Assembly (NCBI GenBank): GCA_963575745.1
Contig: CAUYUJ010015737.1
Span: 10,001-74,000, forward strand
Reading direction: 5' to 3'
Length of the DNA: 64,000 bases
Source: Prorocentrum cordatum
Lineage: Eukaryota; Sar; Dinophyceae; Prorocentrales; Prorocentraceae
The notes beneath the pieces are model-generated. The model was not told where the DNA came from. It was given only the letters and a program-made list of their open reading frames with translations, and searched no databases. The position numbers were made by a program, and so were the translations under genes. Below, piece by piece: positions 51,342-60,150 of the stretch; the first letter of the stretch is position 1; each line of letters starts with the position of its first letter.

Positions 51342-53495
51342 TTAGCTGTCCCAGGGGAGCGCTGGCCAACGCCAAGCCGTCTCCCGGAAAGACAAGCTGT
51401 CCAGTTCAGCGCGGCTCTGCTCCGCTTTACTTACGCGAGTAGGCCCATCTGCCAGATTCAACGCAGAAGGGACATAATGAGCGTGCATAAGCACACTTGC
51501 TGCAGCTAGATCGAACCAGATGGCGCCCAAAACTGCGTTGAGATCAGGCTGCCGGGAACTGCCACGCAAAAGTGCGCTCAACGCCGCTGTGTTGTCGATA
51601 AACACAATGAGCTCTGGTGACTCGACTCCTTGCTCCAAGAAAAGCCGCACGCCGCACAATGCTGCCACTAATTCCCAGAGGGTCACCTGCGTGCGCCCGG
51701 GCCGAGCCCAAGCCCAAGCTCTACACGGAATCTTTGCTGCCGCCCAGACACGCTTTGACGGAGTTTGAAGCACTACAGCCAAGTTCCCTCCACCAGTGGC
51801 GTCAGTGTACAGGATGCACCTCTGGAGCGGAGGTTGGCTGAACCGCACGAAAACGGAAGGGTCAGAACTTAAAAACCGTTCCCACCACTGCAGAGCATTG
51901 CGCACGCGAGCTGCCAGCGCACGTTTCCGTTGGCTGCTCTGCCAAAAGAGCGGTGCCAGAAAAACTCTCGCACCGCGGCCAAAAACAGCTGTGGCCCCCC
52001 AGCTAAGGCGACCAGCAAGTTTAGCAGCCTCTGCTGGCGCCAACGCGTCACTACGCAAAGCATCACGAATTTGCTGGAGCCACTTATTTTTCTTCTCGCA
52101 CCCAATCCAAAACCAAATGCCCTCCAGGCAGGCCTTCGCCTCTACGCCTAACACGGTCATTTGTGTCGCCTCAGCAACTGCTTTGGATTCATCTAGCAGC
52201 CAGCCAAGCAAGTCCACGATCACTGTGCGCGCAAGCCCCGCCGACCCTCGCGGACCCACCAAAGATCCGGGATCCGCGGTGCTCGCGCACGCGTCTGCGC
52301 CGAACAAATCATCGACGAAACGCGGATAAGCAAGCAGAAATATACGGGCCAAAATTGCTTGCACCGCGCTACCGAATCGATGCCACGCAAAGACAGAAGC
52401 CGCCGCGCCAAAAGGACAAGAGAGCAACTGTAATCCCTTGTCCTGCTGCGCAGCACTACGCCACGTGGCAACTGAAAACCGGAGATGGTTCTCCTGCACA
52501 GGAAGCGTCTTGAACGCACTCTTAAAATCATCCTTGCGGAAGAGCAGAGGCGAACCCCCCTCTGCAGCGTCAAAACAAGCCCGGGCCACACCCACAAGTG
52601 TATCCAGCGTGTCGTGACGCATTTCCTCTGGAATGCAAGTGGCAGAATTGAGACCGTTGCCACTGAAATCGTCGATCAGACGTACTTTCCTACTCCTCTG
52701 CCCGGCACGTTCCCGCCAACCTTCGTCGACAGGGAAGCGGACTGCAAGCAAGGCATCTACGGCGGAAAGCTTTACCCAAAAAGCTTTCCTCTGCGCAACC
52801 TCTTCTTTGCATTTGTTCTCAAACGCCTCCTCTACCGCGGGGCACAGCGACGCGCGGGCCCACACCTTGCACAAAGTGTCGGCGTTGATAGCGCCCACCG
52901 AAGATTCCAGCGCACTTACGGCCACTGGTTCGGACACGTGCCGCTTCGGAGGCATTATACCAGAAGGATTCAACCTACCTACGATCGGAAACCCGAAAGC
53001 TAAGTTATGTACAAGCTCTTTATCTGGCCACGCGATGCTCTCGAGCATCTCCGCGAGAAGCAGTAGATTCTTCCCCGGCCCTACCAGCTGCTGCACGTGC
53101 AGCGGTAATCCCTGCAGAATTTGCTCCCAGGGGACAGCCAGGTGACGGTTCCGCCCCTGCCAGTACTCTAAAGCGTCAGCGCGCCATCTATGCAAAGCCC
53201 CCGGGCTGAGAGCCGAGGATTTTTGAATTGCATCCTGCAGCAAAGGAGGCAAGCAGCCCTCACGCGCGACGTGCGGCAAAGACTGCGCCCATTTAAAATG
53301 CGCCGCAGGTGTCATAGCAGACCGGGCGTCCCGACCCTGTAGCAGAGCATGCACGGCCGAACGGATCTCGACAAGAAAATCCTTTCCACCACTACCTGGA
53401 AACTCGATTGTTTCCTCTGTACCCTGAGAAGAGCTCCCGTCGGAAACCTCGCTCAGTTGTTCCTCCACGTCTGTGTCGGGGAATCGTCCTTCCCC
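51342..53495 (-). CDS. YR-B pol: reverse transcriptase-RNase H (expressed by UGA readthrough?)
   Basis: Opens directly after the gag UGA with no ATG near its start; the 708 aa from the GTG at 53468 are used for numbering. RT: VRLIDDFSGNGLNSA (262-276), LLFRKDDFKSAFKTLPV (catalytic D313 or D314), CPFGAAASVFAWHRFG (motif B), YPRFVDDLFGAD (FVDD 384-387). RNase H: CILYTDATGGGNLAVV (D555), VTLWELVAAL (E599), VFIDNTAALSALL (D625), HYVPSALNLADGPTR (H664, D674). There is no methylase-like extension, unlike YR-A. In frame with gag over the whole length, so a Gag-Pol fusion of about 1170 aa would form if UGA is read through. Intact. Confidence 0.9.
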   Translation of the reverse strand, partial: GEGRFPDTDVEEQLSEVSDGSSSQGTEETIEFPGSGGKDFLVEIRSAVHALLQGRDARSAMTPAAHFKWAQSLPHVAREGCLPPLLQDAIQKSSALSPGALHRWRADALEYWQGRNRHLAVPWEQILQGLPLHVQQLVGPGKNLLLLAEMLESIAWPDKELVHNLAFGFPIVGRLNPSGIMPPKRHVSEPVAVSALESSVGAINADTLCKVWARASLCPAVEEAFENKCKEEVAQRKAFWVKLSAVDALLAVRFPVDEGWRERAGQRSRKVRLIDDFSGNGLNSATCIPEEMRHDTLDTLVGVARACFDAAEGGSPLLFRKDDFKSAFKTLPVQENHLRFSVATWRSAAQQDKGLQLLSCPFGAAASVFAWHRFGSAVQAILARIFLLAYPRFVDDLFGADACASTADPGSLVGPRGSAGLARTVIVDLLGWLLDESKAVAEATQMTVLGVEAKACLEGIWFWIGCEKKNKWLQQIRDALRSDALAPAEAAKLAGRLSWGATAVFGRGARVFLAPLFWQSSQRKRALAARVRNALQWWERFLSSDPSVFVRFSQPPLQRCILYTDATGGGNLAVVLQTPSKRVWAAAKIPCRAWAWARPGRTQVTLWELVAALCGVRLFLEQGVESPELIVFIDNTAALSALLRGSSRQPDLNAVLGAIWFDLAAASVLMHAHYVPSALNLADGPTRVSKAEQSRAELDSLSFRETAWRWPALPWDS

Positions 53496-53498
53496 TCA
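53496..53498 (-). promoter_or_regulatory. In-frame UGA between gag and pol (possible readthrough site)
   Basis: AAC AAG UGA GGG GAA: the only stop between gag and pol, both in one frame. YR-C has the same arrangement (AAG AAG UGA GCG GAG at 35878-35880). Confidence 0.6.
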
Positions 53499-54854
53499 CT
53501 TGTTCCACCACTTGTCCTGCCAGGACTTGTTGCCCTGGTTGTTGCCATGGCCGCCCTTGCCCCCCTTGCCGTTGGAGTTGCCGCCGTTGCCAGAGCGCTT
53601 TGGCGACCTGGATCTTTTCTTCTTGGGGGTGCTCGGCGCGGGCCCAGCCCCTTTGTGCGCCTTGCCCTGGCCCTTCGGCGCCGCCCCGCTGGAGCTGGCA
53701 TTGCCCCAGCCTCCGTAACCAGAGCTGCTGCCACCGTAGGTCCGGGAGCCTCCGCCGTGCTGCGCCTGGCCAGGGGTCGTCCGGCCGGTGGTCTCCTTCA
53801 TCTTCTGAGATACTTTATCTTTGGCCTTCCGGGCCATGTCCTCGTCGAGCACGTTGAAGTAGTGCGAAAGCCGGTCCTCGCCTCGCTCGAGCGAGCGCGC
53901 CATCGCCTTACGCTGCAAGATGTCGTACTGATAAGCCGTCCGGACCCCGCCGTGTTCCTCGGCTATGTGGGTCAAATTGAACAGGTAAGCCAAAAGCTCC
54001 GTGGACGAGCACGCTTTCATCAGCACGCACTTCATCCCCCACTGGAACACGTGACCCATGAACGTAGCGTAGCTCTGATAATCGAGCTTCAACTCGTCCG
54101 CTCGGGCTTTCTTATCGTCGAGCACATGCTTGAGCTTCTCCTCGATAGATGAACCAGTCGGTGGCGCAGCCACGACAGGCGTGCGCGACCATTCCGGTCG
54201 GTGGTGCGTCTGCAGACACTCACCGTCCGCGCTGCCAATCCACTTGCGCTGCTTCTCGGCGGCCACTTTGCCGGCGTGCTCGAATTTGGCCAAGGTTTCT
54301 TCTGAAGGGAGCCCATCCGACGGGAAGTGCGCCAAACCCATTTCTTGGATCCGCTTGGCCAAATCGAAAGACAAACCCTTCTTTGCAGAGCCCGCCGCGG
54401 CCGTGTGAGACGTCGCCTGGACGAACTGCTGCATGGCATTGGCGAACACCGAGACCCCTGCAGCATCCGAATCCGAAGCCATCTTCATCTTGGACTGAAA
54501 CCTACCCTGCGCACGCAGAGCCAGCGACAGCATAGCAGGCGTCAAAACAAATTCTTTCCAACCCTCAGGGCCGGAAGAGGCGAACGGCTTGTCGTGGAGC
54601 ACCAAGCCAGTCTTGAGGGAGTCGCGGATGAAGTCGTCTGCGTAATCCTCCATCTGGACGCCCTGCACGACCTCTGCCATGGCACGCGCCGTGCCAGTGT
54701 AAAAGCGAAGGTCATGTTTAGCCTTGGCGTTTTCGTCTACAGAGCAGACGAACTTGGCGAACTCCAAAATATCTTCTGTGGAAGCGCCTGCGAATGCTCC
54801 CTGCGGGAGGCCGGCGAGGTCCGAGCTGATCTCATCTGCTGAGAACGAAGCCAT
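53496..54854 (-). CDS. YR-B gag
   Basis: 452 aa from ATG 54854 (MASFSADEISSDLAGL); the frame is open 63 codons further upstream but that part is not protein-like. Central conserved region shared with YR-C: GLAHFPSDGLPSEETLAKFE, WIGSADGECLQTHHRPEWSR, DYQSYATFMGHVFQWGMKCV and GGVRTAYQYDILQRKAMARS. C-terminal Gly/Ser/Lys/Arg-rich tail (SRSPKRSGNGGNSNGKGGKG), probably RNA-binding, with no zinc knuckle. Ends KWWNK then UGA (53496-53498). Confidence 0.85.
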   Translation of the reverse strand: MASFSADEISSDLAGLPQGAFAGASTEDILEFAKFVCSVDENAKAKHDLRFYTGTARAMAEVVQGVQMEDYADDFIRDSLKTGLVLHDKPFASSGPEGWKEFVLTPAMLSLALRAQGRFQSKMKMASDSDAAGVSVFANAMQQFVQATSHTAAAGSAKKGLSFDLAKRIQEMGLAHFPSDGLPSEETLAKFEHAGKVAAEKQRKWIGSADGECLQTHHRPEWSRTPVVAAPPTGSSIEEKLKHVLDDKKARADELKLDYQSYATFMGHVFQWGMKCVLMKACSSTELLAYLFNLTHIAEEHGGVRTAYQYDILQRKAMARSLERGEDRLSHYFNVLDEDMARKAKDKVSQKMKETTGRTTPGQAQHGGGSRTYGGSSSGYGGWGNASSSGAAPKGQGKAHKGAGPAPSTPKKKRSRSPKRSGNGGNSNGKGGKGGHGNNQGNKSWQDKWWNK

Positions 54855-55259
54855 GACGCAGCAGTACAGGACAGGAGCCTGCAGGTGATCTGCAACGCAG
54901 CTGCTGCACAGTAGCACTTGAGTGTGTGATTTGCCTGAGCCAACACAGCCACGGTGCTGCATGCTTGTGCGCACAACAACAATGACTGGCTGCAACGGAT
55001 CATGACCGATACTGCTGTTGCACCGGGACATGGGCGCACGCAACGTTGCAGCCGCAGAGAGCCCGCACCTGCGTCCCGCAACCAGTTTTTCGAACGCGCC
55101 CAGCTGCCACCGACGGCGCGCCAGCGGCTAGAGCCCCACCCGGCAAGAAGGAGGGAAAGAAGAGAGTCCTCCACTCCGCTCCGCCTCCAACGGCACCAAC
55201 TCGCACAATGACGCTGCTGCGCATCCCGGCGACCCCCCTTTGACGTTAATCGCGGCCAG

Positions 55260-56960
55260 GGGGGCCACTCGGGTCACCCTTGGGCGAAACCATGCAAGCT
55301 ACAGCGGTGCCACGCCAATCCCAGTCGAACCCCTTTGACCGCCGAGCGGCCAGGGGAGCTACATGGGTCTCCCTGCACCTCCCCCTCCGCCAGGCCGGGC
55401 CAGAGCAAGGAGAGAGCAATTTTGAGCGTAACGAGGCCTGTTTTGGCCAAGTAACCTCACGCGAGGGGGCTTCCGCTCATCCCACGCTACTTCGGCCGAC
55501 CATCGTCGGACATTTTTCCGGGTTGCCCGAAAAATTGCTCCAAGCAAATCCGTCCGCAGTGGATCGAATTTTCAGTGGCCGGAACCCAAATTTCACGCGC
55601 CACACCAGAATTTAATTCTGGGTTCCCTGTTGACAGGGCGTCAGCATGGATATTCCGATTACGCGCCGTTTGGGACGCGGGCCCCCCCGGAGTCGGTCGA
55701 GGACGGGCGCGCCGCACAAGTGCACAGCACACCCGCCCACGTTGTGTGCAGGTGGGGGGTTAGCCAATGCCCCCCCATCAAGGACTAGCTTCTGCCGCCT
55801 GCACACATCCGACCCGGAGTGCCCAAGAGTGTCCGTAGACCCTCTCTCTGGCCCGTGCGGCCTGCAAGCCCAAAATGCGACTGTTAGGCGCGCAGGCGTC
55901 CCCGACGCACGAACTTGCAGTCGGACTGCGAAGGTGGACGTGCCAGGCTCCACCATGGGCACGGAGCCCAGAACGCAGAACCGGGCGCGCAAACGCCCCC
56001 CCAGCGCAAAACAGAGCCCACCGTCCAAACCTGGACGGTTGGACGCCGAACCGCGGAGAAGAGCCAGAACTGCCACACTGGACGCACGCCTGCCCAGGAA
56101 GGCGAACTTGCGCCCATGCGCCCACGGACGCGCCTGCGCACAAGACTGCACAGAGTACAATCCGAGGCGCGCGTGCGGCACGGCCCGCACCAGGCACTGC
56201 GAAGGGCTTTCGGGCGCCCTGCCCTGGGCGCGCTTGGCTCCCGCATGGGAACTGGGCACTGCAGCGCGAGTCCGAGCGCGAACTGGACACCCGGGCCCAT
56301 GACCGCGCCCTAACCGCACAGAATGCAAAACTGGATGTTTGGGTGGGTTGGGAGCGCATCCGCGCCCTAACCGCAAACGCCGAGCGCCCCAGCCTCGAGA
56401 CTGCGGAACCGAACACGGAGCGCGCGGACGCCCCAGAGCGCAAATACGAGCACAGATTGCAGACCCACGTGCACTCGGCCGTGGCTCTGAGCCGAATTGC
56501 CACCTAACTGGGGGGCCGACGCCCGCAATGCAACAACAGGCGCGCCTGCGCAAGAAACCGTGACATTGGGGCAGCCCTGTCGCTTTGCGCACCCAAAGAC
56601 GCCACTGCGCCTGAGTGCGCCGGCGCGACTGCGCCCACTGCGCAGGGACGCCTCCGAACGCACACGCGCCCGCGAGCCCACATGACGTGCGCTTCCCGCC
56701 TCGCGGCAAAAGCCACCATGTGGCCGAAAATGCGGAGCAGCGTGCCCTGCCGAAGGGCAGGGACTGCTTGCAGCTACCGCTGCGAACAGGGGTCATCGGC
56801 ATTGCCCTTGCCAGGTTGCCTCGCCCAAGCCGTGCACAGGGGTCCTCGGCATTGCCCATGTCAGGTTGCCTCGCCCATGGCTGAGATGAGAATCATCGGC
56901 ATTGCCCATGTCAGGTTGCCTCCTCTCCATCTCGCCAGCAAAACCTGCGACGAGGAGCGC
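55260..56960 (+). repeat. Repeat R, copy 2, with trailing array
   Basis: 55396-55840 matches 47826-48260. 55860-56700 is a degenerate array (GGGCGCGCAAACGCCCC, CCGAACACGGAGCGCG). 56785-56930 has three copies of TCGGCATTGCCCATGTCAGG-like sequence. It lies between YR-B gag and the B1 fragment. Frames here are array products. Confidence 0.65.
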
Positions 56961-56966
56961 CAGCAA

Positions 56967-57128
56967 AAACCGAACACCGAGCAGCCGGCACCAAGAAGAC
57001 CGCCCCCAACGGCCCACCGAGGGAGCGCGCCGCCTGCGACCAACACCGCGGGCACCATGGCCGCGAGCACACGGCCACCGAGCCCCCGAAAGGGAACTGC
57101 GGCGCCACCGCCCCCAAGGGCAAAGACT
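56967..57128 (-). repeat. B-module fragment of YR-B
   Basis: Near-identical to 48955-49117 of module B2 (AAAAACCGAACACCGAGC to CCCCCAAGGGCAAAGAC). It may be the remnant B1 of YR-B or the body of a tRNA-headed SINE, because the tRNA-like sequence starts immediately beside it. Confidence 0.8.
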
Positions 57129-57129
57129 A

Positions 57130-57202
57130 TACACCCAGCCAGGATCGAGCTGGCGACCTTCAGCGTGTTAGGCTGACGTCATAGCCACTAGACCATGGGT
57201 GC
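57130..57202 (-). tRNA. tRNA-Val(AAC)-like gene or tRNA-derived SINE head
   Basis: The 73-nt cloverleaf folds fully. Acceptor stem GCACCCA / TGGGTGT has seven pairs, one of them G-T. The D arm is GTC-TAGTGGCTAT-GAC with a good A box (TGGTCTAGTGG). The anticodon stem is TCAGC / GCTGA with loop CTAACAC, giving anticodon AAC (valine), and position 33 is T. The variable loop is AGGTC. The T stem GCCAG / CTGGC is intact, but its loop CTCGATC has C in place of the conserved first T, which weakens the B box. No encoded CCA and no close T run downstream; the first is TTTTT at about 56966, beyond the B-module fragment. Could be a decayed gene or a SINE head. Confidence 0.7.
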
Positions 57203-57239
57203 TTCTTTTTTTTTTTCGCATTCCACGCTAAGATTGCGG

Positions 57240-57905
57240 ACACGCAGCTGCGTCCCACCGTACCTGGCACAACGGCGCGGAGAAAAGCGAAATACAGAAT
57301 GCGATTCTGCTTCCGCCAGTGCTGGCTGGCGCTGGTGCCAGAATGATGGGAAACGTGCCCTCCTTGCGAAACTGGGCGGTGCAGCGCCAGAACCGCGAAA
57401 TTGAGCTCAGAATGCTCTGGGAGTGCAAGGGCCCAAACACGTGAAATCGAATTCAGAATGCACTTCTGGGCGCAGGGGCGCCGAGAGAATCGAGCTCACG
57501 CGCTGGTGCCAGAATAAGCAACTCGCCGCAATTGCGAATCTCGTTGTGGGGGCTCCGGAAACGCGAAAACGAGCTCAGACTGCAAGTCTGGGCGCAGCGG
57601 CGCTGCAACTGCGAGATAAAGCAGACTGCGAGTCTGGGCGCGCACGTGCCCAAACACGTGAAATAGAGCTCAGAATGCAATTATGTGCGCGGTGGAGTCA
57701 GCACAAATTCAAGCTCAATTCTGGGTGCTCGCGGCGGCCCAGAAACGCGAAAGGGCTTAGAAAGCATTCTGGGCTAGCACACGCCCAAACTTTCAAGGAA
57801 TGAAATTCTGCGCGCAGCGGCGCCAAAAGCATGACAATCGAGCTCAGAATGCAAATCTGGGCGCGGAGCCTGGCCGACCAACTCCCGCCGCGATTGCGAA
57901 TCTGT
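57240..57905 (+). repeat. Array of GAGCTCAGAATGCAATTC units, right part
   Basis: Irregular 50-70 bp units (AATCGAGCTCAGAATGCA, TCTGGGCGCAG, CTGGTGCCAGAATGA) like 48430-48810. The next stretch, 57905-58430, has no recognised gene; its end (58330-58430) is a short relative of repeat R with GCGGCCATTTTGGCCCATG. Confidence 0.65.
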
Positions 57906-58434
57906 GCGGGGCGGCGTCCAGCGAGCGTGAATGGACGTAGAAACTCTCCTCTCTCCGACAACGGTGATTCCTCACCATACGCAAGCTAGAAGGACGTATG
58001 CCCTCCCTCGAGGACCACCGTTCTGCGGAAGGGAAGGTTAGCGGGATGAGGACTCCTCCTCCGCCTCCTGCCGAAACCAAGCGCTGCTCCCCATCGGCGT
58101 TTCACGCGGGCAGGGGAGCAGCCGATGTCGAATGCAATCCTCCCAGTGCCCCCTGCAACGGGAGACGGGGGGAGGGCACTTGGGTCGGCTCGGAGGGGCC
58201 GTGGCGACAAGGATCCGGCCGTGGCAACGACCCGCTCCCTATCCCTCCCCGTGGCCTGAGAGGAGCACCCAGGCCGACGGGGAGCGTCATGGGGAGGCGG
58301 GAATCCAGCGCCCCTCCAGACTTGCCTCCGCCGCCACAGGACCAGAACAAGGCGGGAGGTATTTTTGGTCACTGCGGCCATTTTGGCCCATGCGAAGGAG
58401 CATTCGCGCATCCCCCGCTAGAACCCGCCTGAGC

Positions 58435-59465
58435 ATCACAGGGTTGCTGGACCGCGCGCCAGCAGAAGACTGGGGGCGGCTCCTGAGCGTCACAGGGCTG
58501 CTGCGACCGCAATTCAGTGTGGGACTGGAAGCGGCTCCTGAGCGTCACAGGGTTGCTGGACCGCTGCCCAGGGCAACTGGGGCGGCTCCTGAGCGTCACA
58601 GGGTTGCTGGACCGCTCCCCAATGCAAATGGGGGCGGCTCCTGAGCGTCACAGGGTTGCTGGGACCGCAATCCAGCAGATTGGAGGCGGCTCCTGAACGT
58701 CACAGGGCTGCTAGGACCGCATTCCAGTGTGGGACTGGAAGCGGCTCCTGAGCGTCACAGGGTTGCTGGACCGCCCTCGCACGTGCGAATGAGGGCGGCT
58801 CCTGCGCGTCACAGGGTTGCTGGACCGCGCTCCCACGTGCAATGGGGGCGGCTCCTGCGCGTCGCAGGGTTGCTGGGGCCGCGCTCGCCAGTGCAAATGG
58901 CGGCGGCTCATGTGCGTCGCAGGGTTGCTGGACCGCACTCCCACGTGCAAGTGGGGGCGGCTCCTGAGCGTCACAGGATTGCTGGGCCGCGCACCGGCAG
59001 ATGGGGGCAGCTCCTGAGCGTCACAGGGTTGCTGGACCGCTCCCCGGTGCAACTGGGGCGGCTCCTGAGCGTGACAGGGTTGCTGGACCGCTTTCCAATG
59101 CAAATGGGGGGCGGCTCCTGAGCGTCACAGGGTTGCTGAGACCGCGCACCAGCAGACAGGGGGCGGCTCCTGAGCGTCACAGGGTTGCTGGACCGCGCTC
59201 GCACGTGCGAATGGGGGCGGCTCCTGCACGTCACAGGGTTGCAGGACCGCGCTCCCGCGTGCAAATGGGGGCGCAGGGTGTTGGGGCCGCGCTCGCCACT
59301 GCAAATGGGGGCGGTTCCTGCGCGTCGCAGGGTTGCTGGACCGCGCTCCCACGTGCAAGTGGGGGCGGCTCCTGAGCGTCACAGGGTTGCTGGCACCGCG
59401 CACCAAAAGACTGGGGGCGGCTCCTGAGCGTCACAGGGTTGCTGGACCGCTCCCCCAAGGCAAAT
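58435..59465 (+). repeat. 60-75 bp minisatellite with GAGCGTCACAGGGTTGCTGG core
   Basis: About 15 units: the core followed by ACCGC, a variable 20-30 bp segment (often a CCCACGTGCAAGTGGGGG-like palindrome), then CGGCTCCTGAGCG. The core also occurs in the array at 62.88-63.50 kb. Confidence 0.85.
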
Positions 59466-59494
59466 GGGGTCGGGTCAGGACGCTAAAAAAAAAA

Positions 59495-59880
59495 TGCCGC
59501 ACTGCAGCAACCGGGCCAAACGAGGCGCAGGTTGGTTGGCAGCAGGGGGCACACCGCACTGCGCAAGGCAGGGCGCGAAAATAATGCCGCACCGCAGCAA
59601 CCAGGCCAAAAGAGGCGCAGGTTGGCAGCAGGGGACACGCCGCACTGCGCAAGGCAGGGGGCGAAAACTGCCGCACTGCAGCAACCGGGCCAAGCGAGGC
59701 GCAGGTTGGCAGCAGGGGGCACGCCGCACTGCGCAAGGCAGGGGGCGAAGAATGCCGCACTGCAGCAACCAAGCCAAGCGTGGCGCAGGTTGGCCGTAGG
59801 GGGCACGCCGCACTGCGCAAGGCAGGGGGCGAAGGAATGCCGCACCGCAGCAACCAGGCCAAGCGTGGCGCGGGTTGTCA
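59495..59880 (+). repeat. Tandem array of about 83-90 bp units
   Basis: Four to five units with TGCCGCACTGCAGCAACC, AAGCGAGGCGCAGGTTGG and CACTGCGCAAGGCAGGG, differing mainly in length near the start. Confidence 0.85.
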
Positions 59881-59948
59881 GGGCGTGCACCCGCCTGCGG
59901 GGACGATCTCGGCAGCGCGGGTGCGATCAATACCCAACCAGGAGGCCT

Positions 59949-60150
59949 GCGAAAAGCGCGCGGAACTACCCCCTGGGCCTGCGCTCGAGAAAACAATACC
60001 GACGGTGAAAGACCCCACATGAAGGCGAAGCCCATCGATATTGCAATATAAAGGGAGCAACCTGCAATGATTCGATACGAAGAATAACTCGTTTTGGGGT
60101 GTCCGCGAAAACCTCGTTTCCCGAATGCACAGCCTCCTCAGAAACTGCGC
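59949..60150 (-). repeat. YR-A module B1
   Basis: Matches B2 at 41700-41900 nearly base for base (GCGCGGAACTACCCCCTGGG to CCTCAGAAACTGCG). It is the right end of YR-A; what follows (CTTCGCGCGTCTGCGC) is the right flank. Confidence 0.8.

Larger units (their letters stand above)
48811..57128 (-). mobile_element. YR-B: YR retrotransposon with intact genes, nested in YR-A
   Basis: Minus-strand order: possible B1 fragment (57128-56967), a repeat R insertion (about 56.9-55.26 kb), gag (54854), pol (53495), YR (51198), A1 (49543-49454), B2 (about 49453-48901, with hairpin H6 at its start), A2 (48900-48811). The A repeats (90 bp) look identical, so insertion was recent. The right boundary is less certain than the left: only 160 bp of B1 can be matched. 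All three genes are open, making this a candidate active element. Confidence 0.7.
41451..60150 (-). mobile_element. YR-A: YR retrotransposon with intact genes, expanded by nested insertions
   Basis: Minus-strand order: B1 (60150-59949), leader region filled with repeats and YR-B, pol (47532), gag-like (45178), YR (43660), A1 (about 42086-41901), B2 (about 41900-41639), A2 (about 41638-41451). B1 and B2 share GCGAAAAGCGCGCGGAACTA and CATCGATATTGCAATATAAA. Both flanks are parts of a tandem duplicate whose uninterrupted copy is at 38034-40375. A1 and A2 differ at a few bases. Confidence 0.75.

Noticed and set aside
58435-59465. Repeat-spacer pattern recalling a CRISPR array
   Set aside because: The variable parts are related to one another and vary in length, there is no cas gene, and the genome is eukaryotic.
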